A stretch of DNA of 64,000 nucleotides, from the NCBI GenBank assembly GCA_022113835.1, contig JAILWY010000001.1:13384501-13448500 (forward strand), in the 5' to 3' direction. The translations under genes were made by a program, and so were the position numbers. Below, piece by piece: positions 1-11,450 of this stretch. The notes below the pieces were generated by a model. It worked only from the letters and a program-made list of their open reading frames with translations. It searched no databases and was not told the origin of the DNA. The stretch is from Atopsyche davidsoni (lineage: Eukaryota > Arthropoda > Insecta > Trichoptera > Hydrobiosidae). How positions within the stretch are numbered: position 1 is the stretch's first letter; the number at the start of each line of letters is the position of its first letter.

Positions 1-1087
1 GTGGGTTCTGCTATTGTTTATGTAGCTTGCTGCAAAAGGGTTGGAACGAGCTTTGTTTCTCTGATTAGTCATATCCAATTAAGACGCAGGCCCTCCGACA
101 TGACTTGTGTGCTTTGTATGCGAATCGTTATTCGCTTTGGGCCCAGTGCGCCCCAGATCGGCTAGTCTTAGCGAAAGACTAATATGGATTTTTAGTGACT
201 CCCCATGGTAGCTATTCTGTAACCTGAGCGTGTGTAAAGGATCGGTAATGGAGTAGTGGACTTGGAATGATTGTGCTCTAGAAGTACCTTGTCGAGGTGG
301 GTTCTGCTATTGTTTATGTAGCTTGCTGCAAAAGGGTTGGAACGAGCTTTGTTTCTCTGATTAGTCATATCCAATTAAGACGCAGGCCCTCCGACATGAC
401 TTGTGTGCTTTGTATGCGAATCGTTATTCGCTTTGGGCCCAGTGCGCCCCAGATCGGCTAGTCTTAGCGAAAGACTAATATGGATTTTTAGTGACTCCCC
501 ATGGTAGCTATTCTGTAACCTGAGCGTGTGTAAAGGATCGGTAATGGAGTAGTGGACTTGGAATGATTGTGCTCTAGAAGTACCTTGTCGAGGTGGGTTC
601 TGCTATTGTTTATGTAGCTTGCTGCAAAAGGGTTGGAACGAGCTTTGTTTCTCTGATTAGTCATATCCAATTAAGACGCAGGCCCTCCGACATGACTTGT
701 GTGCTTTGTATGCGAATCGTTATTCGCTTTGGGCCCAGTGCGCCCCAGATCGGCTAGTCTTAGCGAAAGACTAATATGGATTTTTAGTGACTCCCCATGG
801 TAGCTATTCTGTAACCTGAGCGTGTGTAAAGGATCGGTAATGGAGTAGTGGACTTGGAATGATTGTGCTCTAGAAGTACCTTGTCGAGGTGGGTTCTGCT
901 ATTGTTTATGTAGCTTGCTGCAAAAGGGTTGGAACGAGCTTTGTTTCTCTGATTAGTCATATCCAATTAAGACGCAGGCCCTCCGACATGACTTGTGTGC
1001 TTTGTATGCGAATCGTTATTCGCTTTGGGCCCAGTGCGCCCCAGATCGGCTAGTCTTAGCGAAAGACTAATATGGATTTTTAGTGAC
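1..1087. repeat. 296-bp tandem array (about 3.7 copies in window)
   Basis: The same block restarts at 1, 297, 593 and 889. The first three copies look identical and the fourth follows the unit until about 1088, where it switches to related but different sequence. The same 60-codon minus-strand frame recurs in each copy (192-374, 488-670, 784-966), which reflects the repeat and not a gene. About half of the unit, from CCCCATGGTAGC through GCTTGCTGCAAAAGG, matches interspersed family R1. The other half (GACGCAGGCCCTCCGACATG, TAGTCTTAGCGAAAGACTA) does not occur elsewhere in the window. The array starts at base 1, so it very probably continues to the left. Near-identity suggests recent amplification or homogenisation. 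Confidence 0.97.
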
Positions 1088-1400
1088 TTGCCGCTTTCCT
1101 CATTCTATTGCCTGTTCATGGCTGCTATTTTTACCCTGAGGGTGTGTAAAAAATCGGTAATGGAGTAGTGGAGTTGGAACGATTGTAGAGGGATGTGCTC
1201 TAAAAGTACCTTGTCGAGGTTGAAGAGCTCATGCTATTGTTTCTGCACCTCACTGTAGAAGGAGTATCATATATATACGCCAGAGCTTTATAAGGAAAGG
1301 ATTATTAAGAGCAGCAGCAATACGCAGTTTTTTTCTTCAAATATAAAATTGCGGTGAAGAAGGAATATTTGAGGATTGTTTATGCTTCAGCAACAAAGCA
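1088..1400 (+). repeat. Interspersed repeat R1, copy abutting the array
   Basis: Following the last array unit, the sequence keeps R1 landmarks: ATCGGTAATGGAGTAGTGGA, GGGATGTGCTCTAAAAGTAC, CGCCAGAGCTTTATAAGGAA, GCAGCAGCAATACGCAG and ATAAAATTGCGGTGAAGAAG. These occur in the same order in the copies at 26808, 55191 and, reversed, 62362. It carries the downstream half of R1 that the 296-bp unit lacks, so the array looks as if it grew from inside an R1 insertion. Confidence 0.85.
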
Positions 1401-1529
1401 TTGCTTATACTAAGCAAAATCTTTTAAATCTTTTTAAAGAGTAGTGATCCAGCTTTAAAAGAGCACTGTTTCGTGCAAAAATCATTAAATAAACCTAAGA
1501 CTGACTCAGCAGTTTTTTTTCCCACATAG

Positions 1530-1774
1530 AAAATTTAATCATCCGATCTTCCAAACCACACTTTCAAGGGTATTTCAAAGATGACCCAAGGTACTGGGAC
1601 CAAAACTTTGAAACTGTGAAAAAATGCGGAATAACACCTGAAAACACTGCATATCAAAAATACTTTATCTCCATGCTCGGTCTGATTTGGCTCAACTGTA
1701 AGAACAGCAGAAACGTTCAAAACGAAATTTTTATGCGCACAAATAAGCCTCTCAATCAATTTATACTTAATTAA
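1530..1774 (+). CDS. Possible terminal exon, unknown product
   Basis: A 79-codon open frame without its own start (from 1535) ends at TAA 1772-1774. Just before it is an acceptor-like signal: a T8 tract, then CCCACATAG, with AG at 1528-1529. The predicted peptide is mixed in composition, with three Trp, Cys and Tyr residues (for example PHFQGYFKDDPRYWDQNFET and QKYFISMLGLIWLN). A variant poly(A) signal, ATTAAA, lies shortly downstream (about 1794). I do not recognise a family. Against it, open frames of this length arise by chance often in this window, there is no partner exon, and a 74-codon antisense frame covers the same bases. It could be a transposon remnant or chance. Confidence 0.25.
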
Positions 1775-1889
1775 GCAATTTCAATTCCGCTAATTAAATA
1801 ACTGATTACTGAGAGCGCAGCTTTAAACTTGCGAAATATTAGCGTCGCAAACAAAGATTTCGCAGAATTAAATTAAGAAGTACTTAGCG

Positions 1890-2170
1890 TGTAAGCCCAT
1901 TGCCGAGTCCTGACAAGTACTCAATTATTAATGGGAGCCTCCGTCCGCCATCCCTTAGAAAGCCCTTCCCACACTTAGCTGTCGGGAAGGATTGTGCGAA
2001 ATTTGTTTATGAACCTAAGCTTACCTTTTGTTTGCTTTTAATTAACGAAAAATGTTGTGTTACGGCGGGCCTCCCGGAGGGCCTCGTTGTGCAGAACGCT
2101 GTAACCAACTTTTTGCCATCTTACACGGTGCGGAGTTTTGCGCCAGAAGTGGGAAAAATTAATTAGTTTT
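1890..2170. other. GC-elevated, repeat-free island
   Basis: A patch of clearly higher GC in AT-rich surroundings, with no match to the window's repeat families. It includes GGCGGGCCTCCCGGAGGGCC near 2063. An 88-codon plus-strand frame (1900-2166) spans it but has no splice or family support. Candidate conserved non-coding element. Confidence 0.35.
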
Positions 2171-3834
2171 GTTTCATTCCGATAAGGCCGGAATTAAATT
2201 GTTTAAAAAAATGCAGACTAGTTTACTGCTCATTATAAACTTGATTTTAATCTGTTATTCATTTTCGCATAGCCGTCTTGACATTACAAAAGATTTTTAA
2301 TATTAGATTTGCGATTGAAATCTAAGTTAATTAATTTTGTGTCTACTGAAATACAATTGTTTTTTTTTCCTGTTGTTGTTGTTATTAAATGTAATTTTGT
2401 AAATCCCTGTTGTCCAAAGTCTAAATTACGAAGTTCTTTACAAATTTGGAAAAATATTTTCACAATAAAAATAATTGTAATTAAACTTGAAGATCTTTAG
2501 ATTTTGTAAGATTCGCAATCATTTTACACTTCGTTAAATATAAAAAATTGAATTAAAAATAAACCAATAATTAAAAAAAATATTTATAACTTAAAATCAT
2601 TATATTTTATCGGCATACGTTTAACATCCGCATGGGCTTGAATTGTCGGGAAAAAAACACTTGATTTAACATAAATGAGACTTGAATCAACGATATAAAA
2701 GAAAAACGTTGAAAATAATAATAATATTAATTTTATAATAAGGCTAATAAAAATAAGCGATTGAATTGTGTCACTGGGCCACTATCAGCGCTTCAGGGGG
2801 TGTTATTACAACTGCCAAGTGTGTCAAGTTAATAAATAGGGTTTCATGGGTGTATCGTGTTTATGAAAAAAAAATTATAGAGTAGTAAAGGTTAAAAAAA
2901 AAATTTTAACTCTGATTCATTTACATAAAAATTTTACAAAAATATTTTCAAATAAACTTTATATGTTAATACGACATATTATTAAATCTTTTTTTACATT
3001 AGTCTTATTAGACATTGCGACATTACTGTTTTTTATGTTTTAATTATGCGCCTTTACTAAAATCGATCCCACCAGCTCTCGCTCATACTCTATACCGAAT
3101 AATCAGTTTTCTACTTTGTAGAAGACGTGTCCTTAACAGGGGTATTCAACCTAAACCAATATATATTTTTTGTATTTAGCATGTAATAGTTATTATAATT
3201 GTATTAACGTACCATAATTGAATAAGAAACATACCGCGATCGATTAAAAGCACGTTTAGATTGATTTACGATACACCACTATCGATAGAAAGACTTGCCG
3301 CAATTGATTGGAAAGTAAACTGAGATCGACAGCTAAATCACGCTCGAGCAGTTAGACTGTCTTATTTTATTGCCCTACTGCCTCATCTCAGTAATTGTCT
3401 TAATCTCACAAATTACATTAAATTTAAACGTTTAACAGATCCGATTGTAAGCCAAATTTGTTTAAATATGCTAGTTGGTTTATCACACCTCAGAGTGTCA
3501 CTATATATATGTATCATTTTGACAAAGTAACAAATGTTGTCCTTTAAGTCCGTATAATAAAGTTGCCATTTTCCACGCTTCCAGGAATGAAGGCTCGGAT
3601 AAATGACTCGAAATACGTGTTCTCTATTGCCGACTGGTTACCAGGCTAGAGTACGTTTTTTCCATAAATATTTTATACATTTTAACACGGACAATAATAT
3701 ATATTATGGGAAGCAGTAGCTCGTCGATCCATATAGAGATTTTTTTATTAAAAATACTTTGTATGCGGAGTTTTTTCGAATCAAACTTCAAGTTGTATAA
3801 TGATTCTGAATAACCCGACGTGACAAGTAATTCC
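2171..3834. other. AT-rich stretch, no feature seen
   Basis: Poly-T/poly-A-rich sequence with only short chance frames. I see no terminal repeats, tRNA-like boxes or coding signal. Confidence 0.6.
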
Positions 3835-4450
3835 TGATTTCATTATTTGCGCGCAGCAATGCAGGCAGGCTCCGCCATTAGCTCCGAGCCTGAGAAGGCT
3901 GCTCATCACGAGGTTCTGTTTTTGTTCACAGCAGGTAGGATGCCCAAAAGCGCTCCCTGATGATTGACTGGACCATTAAGGAGCCTCCATGTCAGCGCGC
4001 AGACAATGCAATGTCCAATCTCTTTTTTCTTAATATAATGCAATAAATAATACAACTCTCTTCATTTTTACGTATTGATTTAACGCAATTAAATTGCTTA
4101 TTTGTGGATGCATTTTATTTTCATTTACCTTTAGTAAGATACTATCAAGACAGGAAGTATCCCACATGAGAGTGAACTCAAAATAAAACGTTTCAATACA
4201 TTTTTATATGCCAAAATTTTGCATTACGTCAAAATAAACTTTTCATTCGAAGCAAAAACTAGCACGACCTTTATCAGCTCGATATTATCAAGCCGGGGAG
4301 TATTTCGCTTGGGATTGAACTCGCTTAATAAGTTAAATGGTCGGAGCGCTCTCAATGTTTAACCCATTAGCGCGGCCGCCCGATTTACTGACCTGCAAAG
4401 CGGAAACATCGCAGCCCGACCCACTCCAGCTGGAAACCTCTTATCACTCA
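3835..4450. other. Two GC-elevated islands (3840-4020 and 4260-4450)
   Basis: Both patches are GC-elevated and repeat-free. The first holds TGATTGACTGG near 3960, similar to Exd/Pbx-Hox composite sites. The second holds GCGCGGCCGCCCG near 4370. No coding evidence; possible regulatory DNA. Confidence 0.3.
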
Positions 4451-5635
4451 AAGGCATAATTATATTCAATGTGATAATAATTAAAATCAATAATATAAAA
4501 TACACTTTAGCCTTAATTTTTAATATATATATTCGACGAGCGAGAGTCATCGATGACTAAACAATCATAGAATCTAGTCCGTAGTAAGAACTCACAAGGA
4601 AAAAAAAACTGTGTTTGATTTGATACGTTATTTGCATTTTCATGTAAATGTCGAAAAAATTTCAAGACAATAAGTTTTTTTTCTTAAATATATATTTATG
4701 ATATTTTAAATTTGAGATTAAATATTAATATACAATGGGCCATAATCAACATTTTTGTATAACATGCTAATTTTGCAAATGAGTTCATTCCATTTATATT
4801 TATCGTATTGCTGGAATATATATATATATAATATTTAAACAAATAATAATTATGAAGAATGAACTACTGCTGAAAACTATGTAACAGTTTATACTATTCA
4901 TTCATGACATTAATTATTTTTATACTTGACGGAAATTCAATTTTGTTTTAGTGTGAGAGATTTAGAATTAAAATATTTTTAAAAAGGTTGATATGTTTAA
5001 TATCTCAATCTATGATTTATGTAACTAAGCGTGGACATAACCGTTAAGTGAAGGGGTTACGTTTGGGTTACTAATTGGCACAGGTAGTCGAGGTCTGCTG
5101 AAGGTATTAATTACGTTAGAACTGGACTGTATTCTGGATGCTGCAGACTGAACAGTAAACTGAAAGCACTCTCGCATTTTTTTCAATATTCGTTAGATAA
5201 AAAAACTAATTCAACTCCGTTTCTAACTGTTGATCAATTGATTTAGAACTACTCCATTTATGATTGTTAGTCAGTTGATGAGAACTAAAGTTCTCTCTTT
5301 ATAATTGATGGCCAGCAGATGAATAACTGAAACTAATTTTATTCTTGAATCGAACATTGTTTGACTTCTTGTCTTGAGTACTCGTCAGTAAATAAATACT
5401 TAACGAAGACGTTTAAAATTTATATGGAAAATCGTTAGGCTATATAGTATCACGGCTGATGATCATCCGTTAATATTCATAGCACATTAGAGCAAGGTTA
5501 ATGGCAAAGGAATAAATACAAATAAGCAGTAAAAAAGCAATCGAGTACACTATTAATTTTGATCAAAACTTCACAGTAGTTCGGTGGGTAGAACTATAAT
5601 AATTTTGAGTCAAGATTCATCAGTTATACAATAAT
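4451..5635. other. AT-rich stretch, no feature seen
   Basis: Contains a short AT run near 4817 and many poly-T tracts. No gene or recognisable repeat boundary found. Confidence 0.6.
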
Positions 5636-6110
5636 ATGTTGATAAATATTAGAGCATCAAGCAGCTGGCTTCCGCCATTAACGTCGAAAAGTCAAACTGC
5701 AAAAATATCTCGTGGCTATCGGGTGACTGCCAACGCCGTCTCTGCAGCCGCGCTCTCACCAATTAAAGGATTAATGACAAATACTCGGCACTTAGCAAAT
5801 GCTTTTAGTGCCGCCCCCTCCCCGCCCCCTCATCCCCGCCACCCCCCCGGCCGGGTCCGGCGTGGGCGGGGAGGGGATGGTAATCCCGGGGGGGAGAATT
5901 GATTACTGTGTTAGCTGCAGTAATGGATTTTTGTCTTGTCAAAGTATAATGGAAGCTTAAAACAAAGTTAAATTTGCATCCCGCTTGACTAATAGAGGGA
6001 TGAGACGACTCCCGGCCGTGTCCGGCTTTGTAGGGATGTTTTGGTCCCTCGTAATTAATTCGGTGTCTTTGTGTTAATGGAGATGGCCGTAGTGAATGAT
6101 TTCCCGTCTA
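5636..6110. other. GC island with clustered GC-box-like motifs
   Basis: 5811-5895 is extremely C-rich then G-rich (CCCCTCCCCGCCCCCTC, GGCGTGGGCGGGGAGGGG), giving several GC-box/CACCC-type motifs on both strands and a potential G-quadruplex. The 88-codon frame 5636-5902 is low complexity at its end and unlikely to be coding. Could be a promoter-like CpG patch; no transcript evidence. Confidence 0.35.
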
Positions 6111-7740
6111 AGATTTTTTTTTCATACCCCCCCCCCCCTAGGCTGGCTTAGGAATACCCCTACCAAAAACATCAAATACACCCTATTTTAAATAAAGTAT
6201 TTTAATTGCACAGAAATAATCTTTTAAGTTAATCTACAATATTACATTTAATTAAATGTGAATATGAAAAAACTATTTTTTATTGTTTGCATTAGGTTTG
6301 TTAATTATTAAGCATTGAATTTAAACACAACAACATGTAAAAATATATTTTGTTTGGCATTTTATTGGGATTAACTTGCACAGTGAAATATAGTAAACAT
6401 TAAACTGTTATTTTTTTTAGACTTTGGACGAACCATAATAAACGCACTTCTCCGGATTGAACTAGCAAACCAACGGTTCTGTTTCTATTTATTAATGATT
6501 ATCAGTTAATTGAACATACTTGTTTATTACTGGTCAAATATTAAATTATTACAGATGATTTAATAATCGTTTTATACCAAAGTTAAAAATTTAAATTTAA
6601 TATCATTTGCGACTGCTTGGATATTCAATCAATAAAAATAGTTTTTTTTAGTAAAAATAAAAATTAATACCCGATAGTGCTTTAGCATTTGAGGTTCAAA
6701 AATTGTATGTATTAAGTCTACTCTCGGGGGCATTACTTCCCGGCCCTCCGCGCCCCATAATGGATCCCGTCCACTGCGGCCGCTCCACGCACATTATCAG
6801 ATTCCTTACTAACACAAGGAACCTATTTATAAATGGGCCTAGAATAAGTAATTTAGAGTGCTCCGATATAAAAGAATGGCCTGGGAGCGTATAATACTGA
6901 ATTCCATTATTAAAATCCACTCAAACACGTCGTCAAATACATTTTTTACTACTTTAGGAAAATTATAACAATATTTGTATTGCAGACATTTTTATTATAA
7001 AATGAATTAGTAGTCTATTGAGCAATATAAACTATATACGCAAATAGCTAATTAAATAAAGTATTTGCTATTTAAGTTTATTCTATGTATGCAACTGTGC
7101 TCACATGTTAATTCGGTGATTAAAAAATTGATAAGTGATAAACTTTTTGATACAACCCACATTATCTCAAAACTACTAAAAAAATATTCTACTTCGTCTA
7201 TTTTATTATTAACAGCCGTCGTTGTTAAATACGTCGTGCACTCCAGAAAAAAGTTTTTTTTTTCTCGCCATTGCTGGCATACTCTTCGGAATTCGATAGA
7301 CCCGTGGCACACCCATTGAACCCTAGAAGGACTCCAGGTAGTTGAAGGGTTTTCCACATAAGTTTCACCATTAAATCCCTATTTTAACAGGTGATGACAA
7401 TGAATCTGATTAGGTTCAAGATTATTTCAGTTTGGTAAAAGACTTTGACTGTTATTGTCCTGATAATAATTAATTGATTAGATTTAATTAACGCCACATA
7501 TTTTTGATAGGCAAGTTTTTTTTTTTATTTAAAAAAAATTATAGCATCTCAAAACAAGGTGTTAAATATTAAAGTGTTTTTTTTTAGTAGAAAGATGGCG
7601 CACATTCAAATGATTCAAAATATCTTTCCTCGATTCTTTCGGTTCTTTCACAGAACGGCCGCTAAAAGCTTCGGTGGGTGGCTTTTGAAAAGCTCTGCAG
7701 TCAGACCAGCGACGACACTTTACACTAATACAATTTTACA
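6111..7740. other. AT-rich stretch with one island (6715-6900)
   Basis: A poly-C run lies at 6127-6138. 6715-6900 is a GC-elevated, repeat-free patch (CCGGCCCTCCGCGCCCC, CCACTGCGGCCGCTCC). Overlapping opposite-strand frames at 7052-7357 look fortuitous: neither has splice or family support. Confidence 0.45.
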
Positions 7741-7744
7741 TAAG

Positions 7745-7870
7745 TTGCGTGCGTGTGTTGGTGCTAATGCACGGCTTGCGGAGTGTGGGTTCGTATCCGG
7801 ATGGGTATAATATTATTTTAGACTAAGTGCATTTTTAGCGAAACGCTATTAATTCCTAATGCACTGTGTG
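7745..7870 (+). repeat. tRNA-like SINE head, divergent
   Basis: TGTTGGTGCTAATGCACGGC followed by GTGGGTTCGTATCC resembles an RNA polymerase III A box and B box. It aligns loosely with the SINE-like core seen at 8734 (shared AATGCAC and GTGGGTTCG). The 3' tail differs from that family, so this may be a second, older SINE subfamily. Confidence 0.4.
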
Positions 7871-8187
7871 AAAGTTCACAAACATAAAGGGAGAGAGGGG
7901 CAAGTGTGATATTAGTATTTACTATATATGTAGTGTGTATCTTTATTACATAACTTCATATTAAAAATTATTGTTATTATTTAGAGTGAATTCATGGGTC
8001 TTGAAAAAATATTTCTTTTTTTTTTTATTTACCTAGTTTATTGTGAATTTCAATAACAAAAATAAGATTATTAAGATATACTCAGTATTTAACAAAGTGT
8101 GTCAATAAAAAAAAAAGATTTTTATAAAGGTTTTAAAATGGCTCCCATTCGCCCACGTCTACCCAAAAAATGATCAACCACACTTAA

Positions 8188-8241
8188 ACACACACACACG
8201 CACACACACGCACACACACGCACACACACACGCACACACAA
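8188..8241. repeat. (CA)n microsatellite with CG interruptions
   Basis: Alternating CACACACACG blocks. The minus-strand 77-codon frame across it (RVCVRVCACVCVCVC) is a by-product of the microsatellite. Confidence 0.95.
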
Positions 8242-8616
8242 GCGAGCTCGCTTCCATTCACAAGCGAGCTCTTGTTGGGTCGTTTTTAGTGAAGTGCAAT
8301 TAAAACGTAATGCACTATTCGGGGGAGGGAGGGGTAATGGACGCCACACGTCCAATGCGTTACCGAAGATATTCTCTCCGCAGGGATGTAATCATTATCT
8401 CCTGTCATAGATATAAAACACTAACCTAACCACTGAGGATGACTTGCACCAATGCAACCGGTTCCGATATAGTATTGGCATGCTTAATTTTTTATAACAT
8501 CGCTACATTCAGTGAGCTTTGAGCAAAAGCTTCAGATTACTGATTTTTTAGTAATTAGTAAAAGAATCCTTAGAAGCCTTTATATTATAAGTATAACAAA
8601 CCTAAAAAATATAAAA

Positions 8617-8960
8617 ATGCTTCACTTGTTACTTTAATTAAGTCCAGTGTTTGCAAATCATTAAATATTGATTAGCCTGGGCATATTGGTTCATATGTAG
8701 ATTATGATTATTAAAAATTCTCACTAAATTGCAGTGGCTCGTTAGCATAGTTGGATAAATGCACCGGCCATGAAAGCTTGGGGATGTGGGTTCGAATCCC
8801 TCACAAGTCACGATGATATTTTCTGAGAGTTTTCTTTAATCGTTTTCAATGTGTGAAAAAATATGCTTAATCACATAAACATACTAATACCTGCATGGGT
8901 AAATAAATACGCATCCTGATTAACATTAATCCAATTTAATATAAAACCAATAATCATTTT
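8617..8960 (+). mobile_element. SINE-like element, longest copy (upstream module + tRNA-like core + tail)
   Basis: The tRNA-like core is 8734-8811: A-box-like GTTAGCATAGTTGG, B box GTGGGTTCGAATCCC, and partly paired ends (GTGGCTC with AAGTCAC). The tail runs through CTGAGAGTTTTCTTTAATCG to about 8945. About 115 bp upstream of the core (TGCTTCACTTGTTACTT, GCCTGGGCATATTGGTTCAT) is shared with the copies at 28236 (+) and 53922 (-), so the mobile unit includes it. A tRNA-derived SINE would normally begin with the tRNA-like part, so the internal position is unusual. It could instead be a composite or a MITE that captured a SINE. Confidence 0.75.
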
Positions 8961-9950
8961 TTTATCATGAGCATAGATGTGATCTTAATCGGCACCTTCA
9001 AGATATCACTAACAAGTAACCGAGACCTACCTTTTCCTAGTCATCAAAGCACGATAAAATGTCAATTATTATATATTAAATTTAAATATACTATTTATTT
9101 ATTTAAGTCCAGTTGTAGAACAAATAAGTGAAGCCAGTAATAAACATTTCTATCACGCGCTGCCCTGCGCGGGGAATCGGCTTTTAATGCGATCCGTTGA
9201 CTTTTATTGTACTGGATGAAATATGATTTACAGTGGCGGCTAATGAAATTCAATTATTTTTGCGTCACAAAGTTGGGTTTATTTTTGTATAATTTACTGC
9301 AGTTAATGATACTTTTGTTTGTTTATTGGATTACAATAGCTTTTGTGACACGTTCGTTCATTTCATCAGAATAAAGCTGTTATATTTTTATTAAAACAGA
9401 TATTTTGTTAATTCAATTAATTTTTAACTGGTCTTTTGGAAAGATACAAATTGAAGTTTTACAAGCACAATTATGTGATTCCTGTTTTGTATGTTTAATT
9501 TTGATTCGAAATAATTAAAAATTGCTTAATGGCTTTTTACAGATATATGTTAATTTTCAATTATAACTGAATTGAATTGGGAAAGCTTGGAAAATGATGA
9601 TATTTATCATTATTGTTATGGTATGTTAGAATAATAACAAAAAATGCCAGTTCTCATTTTTCCATCCAATAAAATAAATACCAACCACACAGTAAATTTA
9701 CTTTACGTTTTACTCTAAACCAAAAAAAATAGGGATTTTAGTAAGCTCTTTTTTGCATTAAAATATCCAGTTTAGCTTTTACACGTCGATTGTTGCTATT
9801 ACTAGGTCAGAGCAAGCAGGGTGGATATATATGTGTGTATATCTATTATCTGCTTTTATTTTTAATAATTCCCTTCTTTTTTTTATTTAATATCACATCA
9901 CAGAAACCCCGTTAAAAGTGAACATCGCATGACCACAACAGAATAAGCAA
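8961..9950. other. AT-rich stretch, little seen
   Basis: A weak GC-elevated patch lies near 9150-9200. Otherwise poly-A/T-rich with no repeat boundary or coding signal. Confidence 0.55.
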
Positions 9951-9954
9951 GCCG

Positions 9955-11000
9955 CGCAATCACGCAATTTTCCAGGGAGCTGATCAAAGGAAGTCCTCGA
10001 GGCTGCTGCTTATTATAAGCCCGCGTCATACATAAATTGTGTACACGTCCTACAGCACAAACTGCAATTGGATCCGGCGCGGTCTGGAGTTGGACGAAAG
10101 CGCCCGATAACGATCAAAACAAATCCCATTAAGTGAACTTTCCAACGAAAGCTCAGAAAAGCTCGGCGAACAATGGACTCGTCCGATCGAATCTAGAAAC
10201 CTCATTATAAACGGTTAATTACGAGGGCCGTGCTGTAATTACCCTGTCAGGGTTGGGCCCGAGAGCCTTTGATATGATGTTTTTGAAAAGTTCTCGGTCG
10301 CCTTGCTGAGGCTGTGTGTGTGCCCGCGAGGCTGATTTCCCAGCCATTAAGGAGTATTGATGTTCGTTAAATCTAATTTAATTAATGATAGGCTTGACAT
10401 TAAGGGTATTTCCTTTGAGCTATACGCTACCTTAAATTAAAAGTCTATGTATCATTCGTAATGTATGTAAAAGCCATGTTGATATGAAACATCCGCACTC
10501 TTTTTTATACACAAAAAATACTAAAAAAATTAAAATTTAATCAGATAATAAGTAGCTTTTTACTGCTTAGTGTATTACGTTCGCGATATACACAAATTAT
10601 TATGATTTTAATTAAAATAAAAGTCTCGCAAACTCAACTTTTTTCGTGCATAATAAAAGAATCAATCAGTGTAATGTGACAACCTTGCCAGTAATAAAGG
10701 TTTAATCTCGTTTTATTTTTAATTAGTAAAAAGCGTTTATTAAATCCCTTCTCCGTAACTTCGGGAGCGGAATACAAATAATTAAGTCGTTATTAATTTT
10801 AGAAGAACTTTCAATTAAGAATAAGGCACCGGCGGCAACTCGGCTGAGTGAAATTTCGGGCTGTGTATTTAATAACAGTCTACCTGGGCTATTGATTGAT
10901 TGATTTCGTCAGGCAATCGAGATTAGAACAGCTCTACCGCCGAGCGCAACCTGGAGTGTATGTAATTACATAATAACAAAATCATGTCTTCCGGATGAAG
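9955..11000. other. GC-elevated islands with homeodomain-type motifs
   Basis: Repeat-free, moderately GC-rich sequence dense in TTAATTA/TAATTAC words (around 10215-10245 and 10370). 10740-11000 includes a TGATTGAT-containing tract at 10892-10905. This is the longest block here that looks like conserved regulatory DNA. No open frame of interest. Confidence 0.35.
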
Positions 11001-11258
11001 TTGTTAATTGAATATTCCGTGGGCTCAGATTATATATCAAATCAAAATTGATTTTAAATTAAATTAAAGCGTATGAGCAATAATACGTAATCGATTCACA
11101 TGTTAAAGAACGTAGAAGTCCTTGTTTTTGTATGTATGCATGTTTTTTTTTTAAAGGTTTGGTACCTTGCTTGTTATGTACAAGGTTTGTCATCACAATT
11201 TGGGGAAACTTTCCAAACTAGTCAATCAAAATTGTGCTATATATGAGAGTGACTGAAG

Positions 11259-11450
11259 CTATACCCCCTGGTTTATCTTCTTTACGGTTCCGATGACACG
11301 CTTCAAGAAGCCATCCAGTGACTTCATCAACTGTGGTGTCTCTCCACTGACTTCAGGCTCTCCTGTCGGCATTGGCTCTCCAGTTGGTGTCTCTGAAGGC
11401 CAAAGATGGGGCATGAACCCACAAGGTGGATCAGTATTTGTGGAGTAATA
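11259..11450 (-). CDS. Open frame rich in Pro/Thr/Gly/Glu, unknown product
   Basis: A 63-codon minus-strand frame ends at TAG (complement of 11259-11261) and begins after a TGA at 11451. The peptide looks protein-like: two near-repeats PTGEPMPTGEPEVSGE, then LMKSLDGFLKRVIGTVKKIN before the stop. The surrounding 11180-11470 is more GC-balanced than its flanks. There is no obvious acceptor and no recognised family. It may be the 3' end of a gene or of a transposon ORF. An alternative frame of the same strand is also open for part of the length. Confidence 0.3.
   Translation of the reverse strand, partial: YYSTNTDPPCGFMPHLWPSETPTGEPMPTGEPEVSGETPQLMKSLDGFLKRVIGTVKKINQGV

Noticed and set aside
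192..966. Three identical 60-codon minus frames as a gene family
   Set aside because: They are the same bases of the 296-bp satellite unit repeated; no start context, splice or homology evidence.
1..1087. CRISPR array
   Set aside because: Whole 296-bp units are identical with no short-repeat/unique-spacer alternation, and the context is eukaryotic.
8122..8355. 77-codon minus frame with Arg/Val/Cys repeats
   Set aside because: Product of the (CA)n microsatellite.
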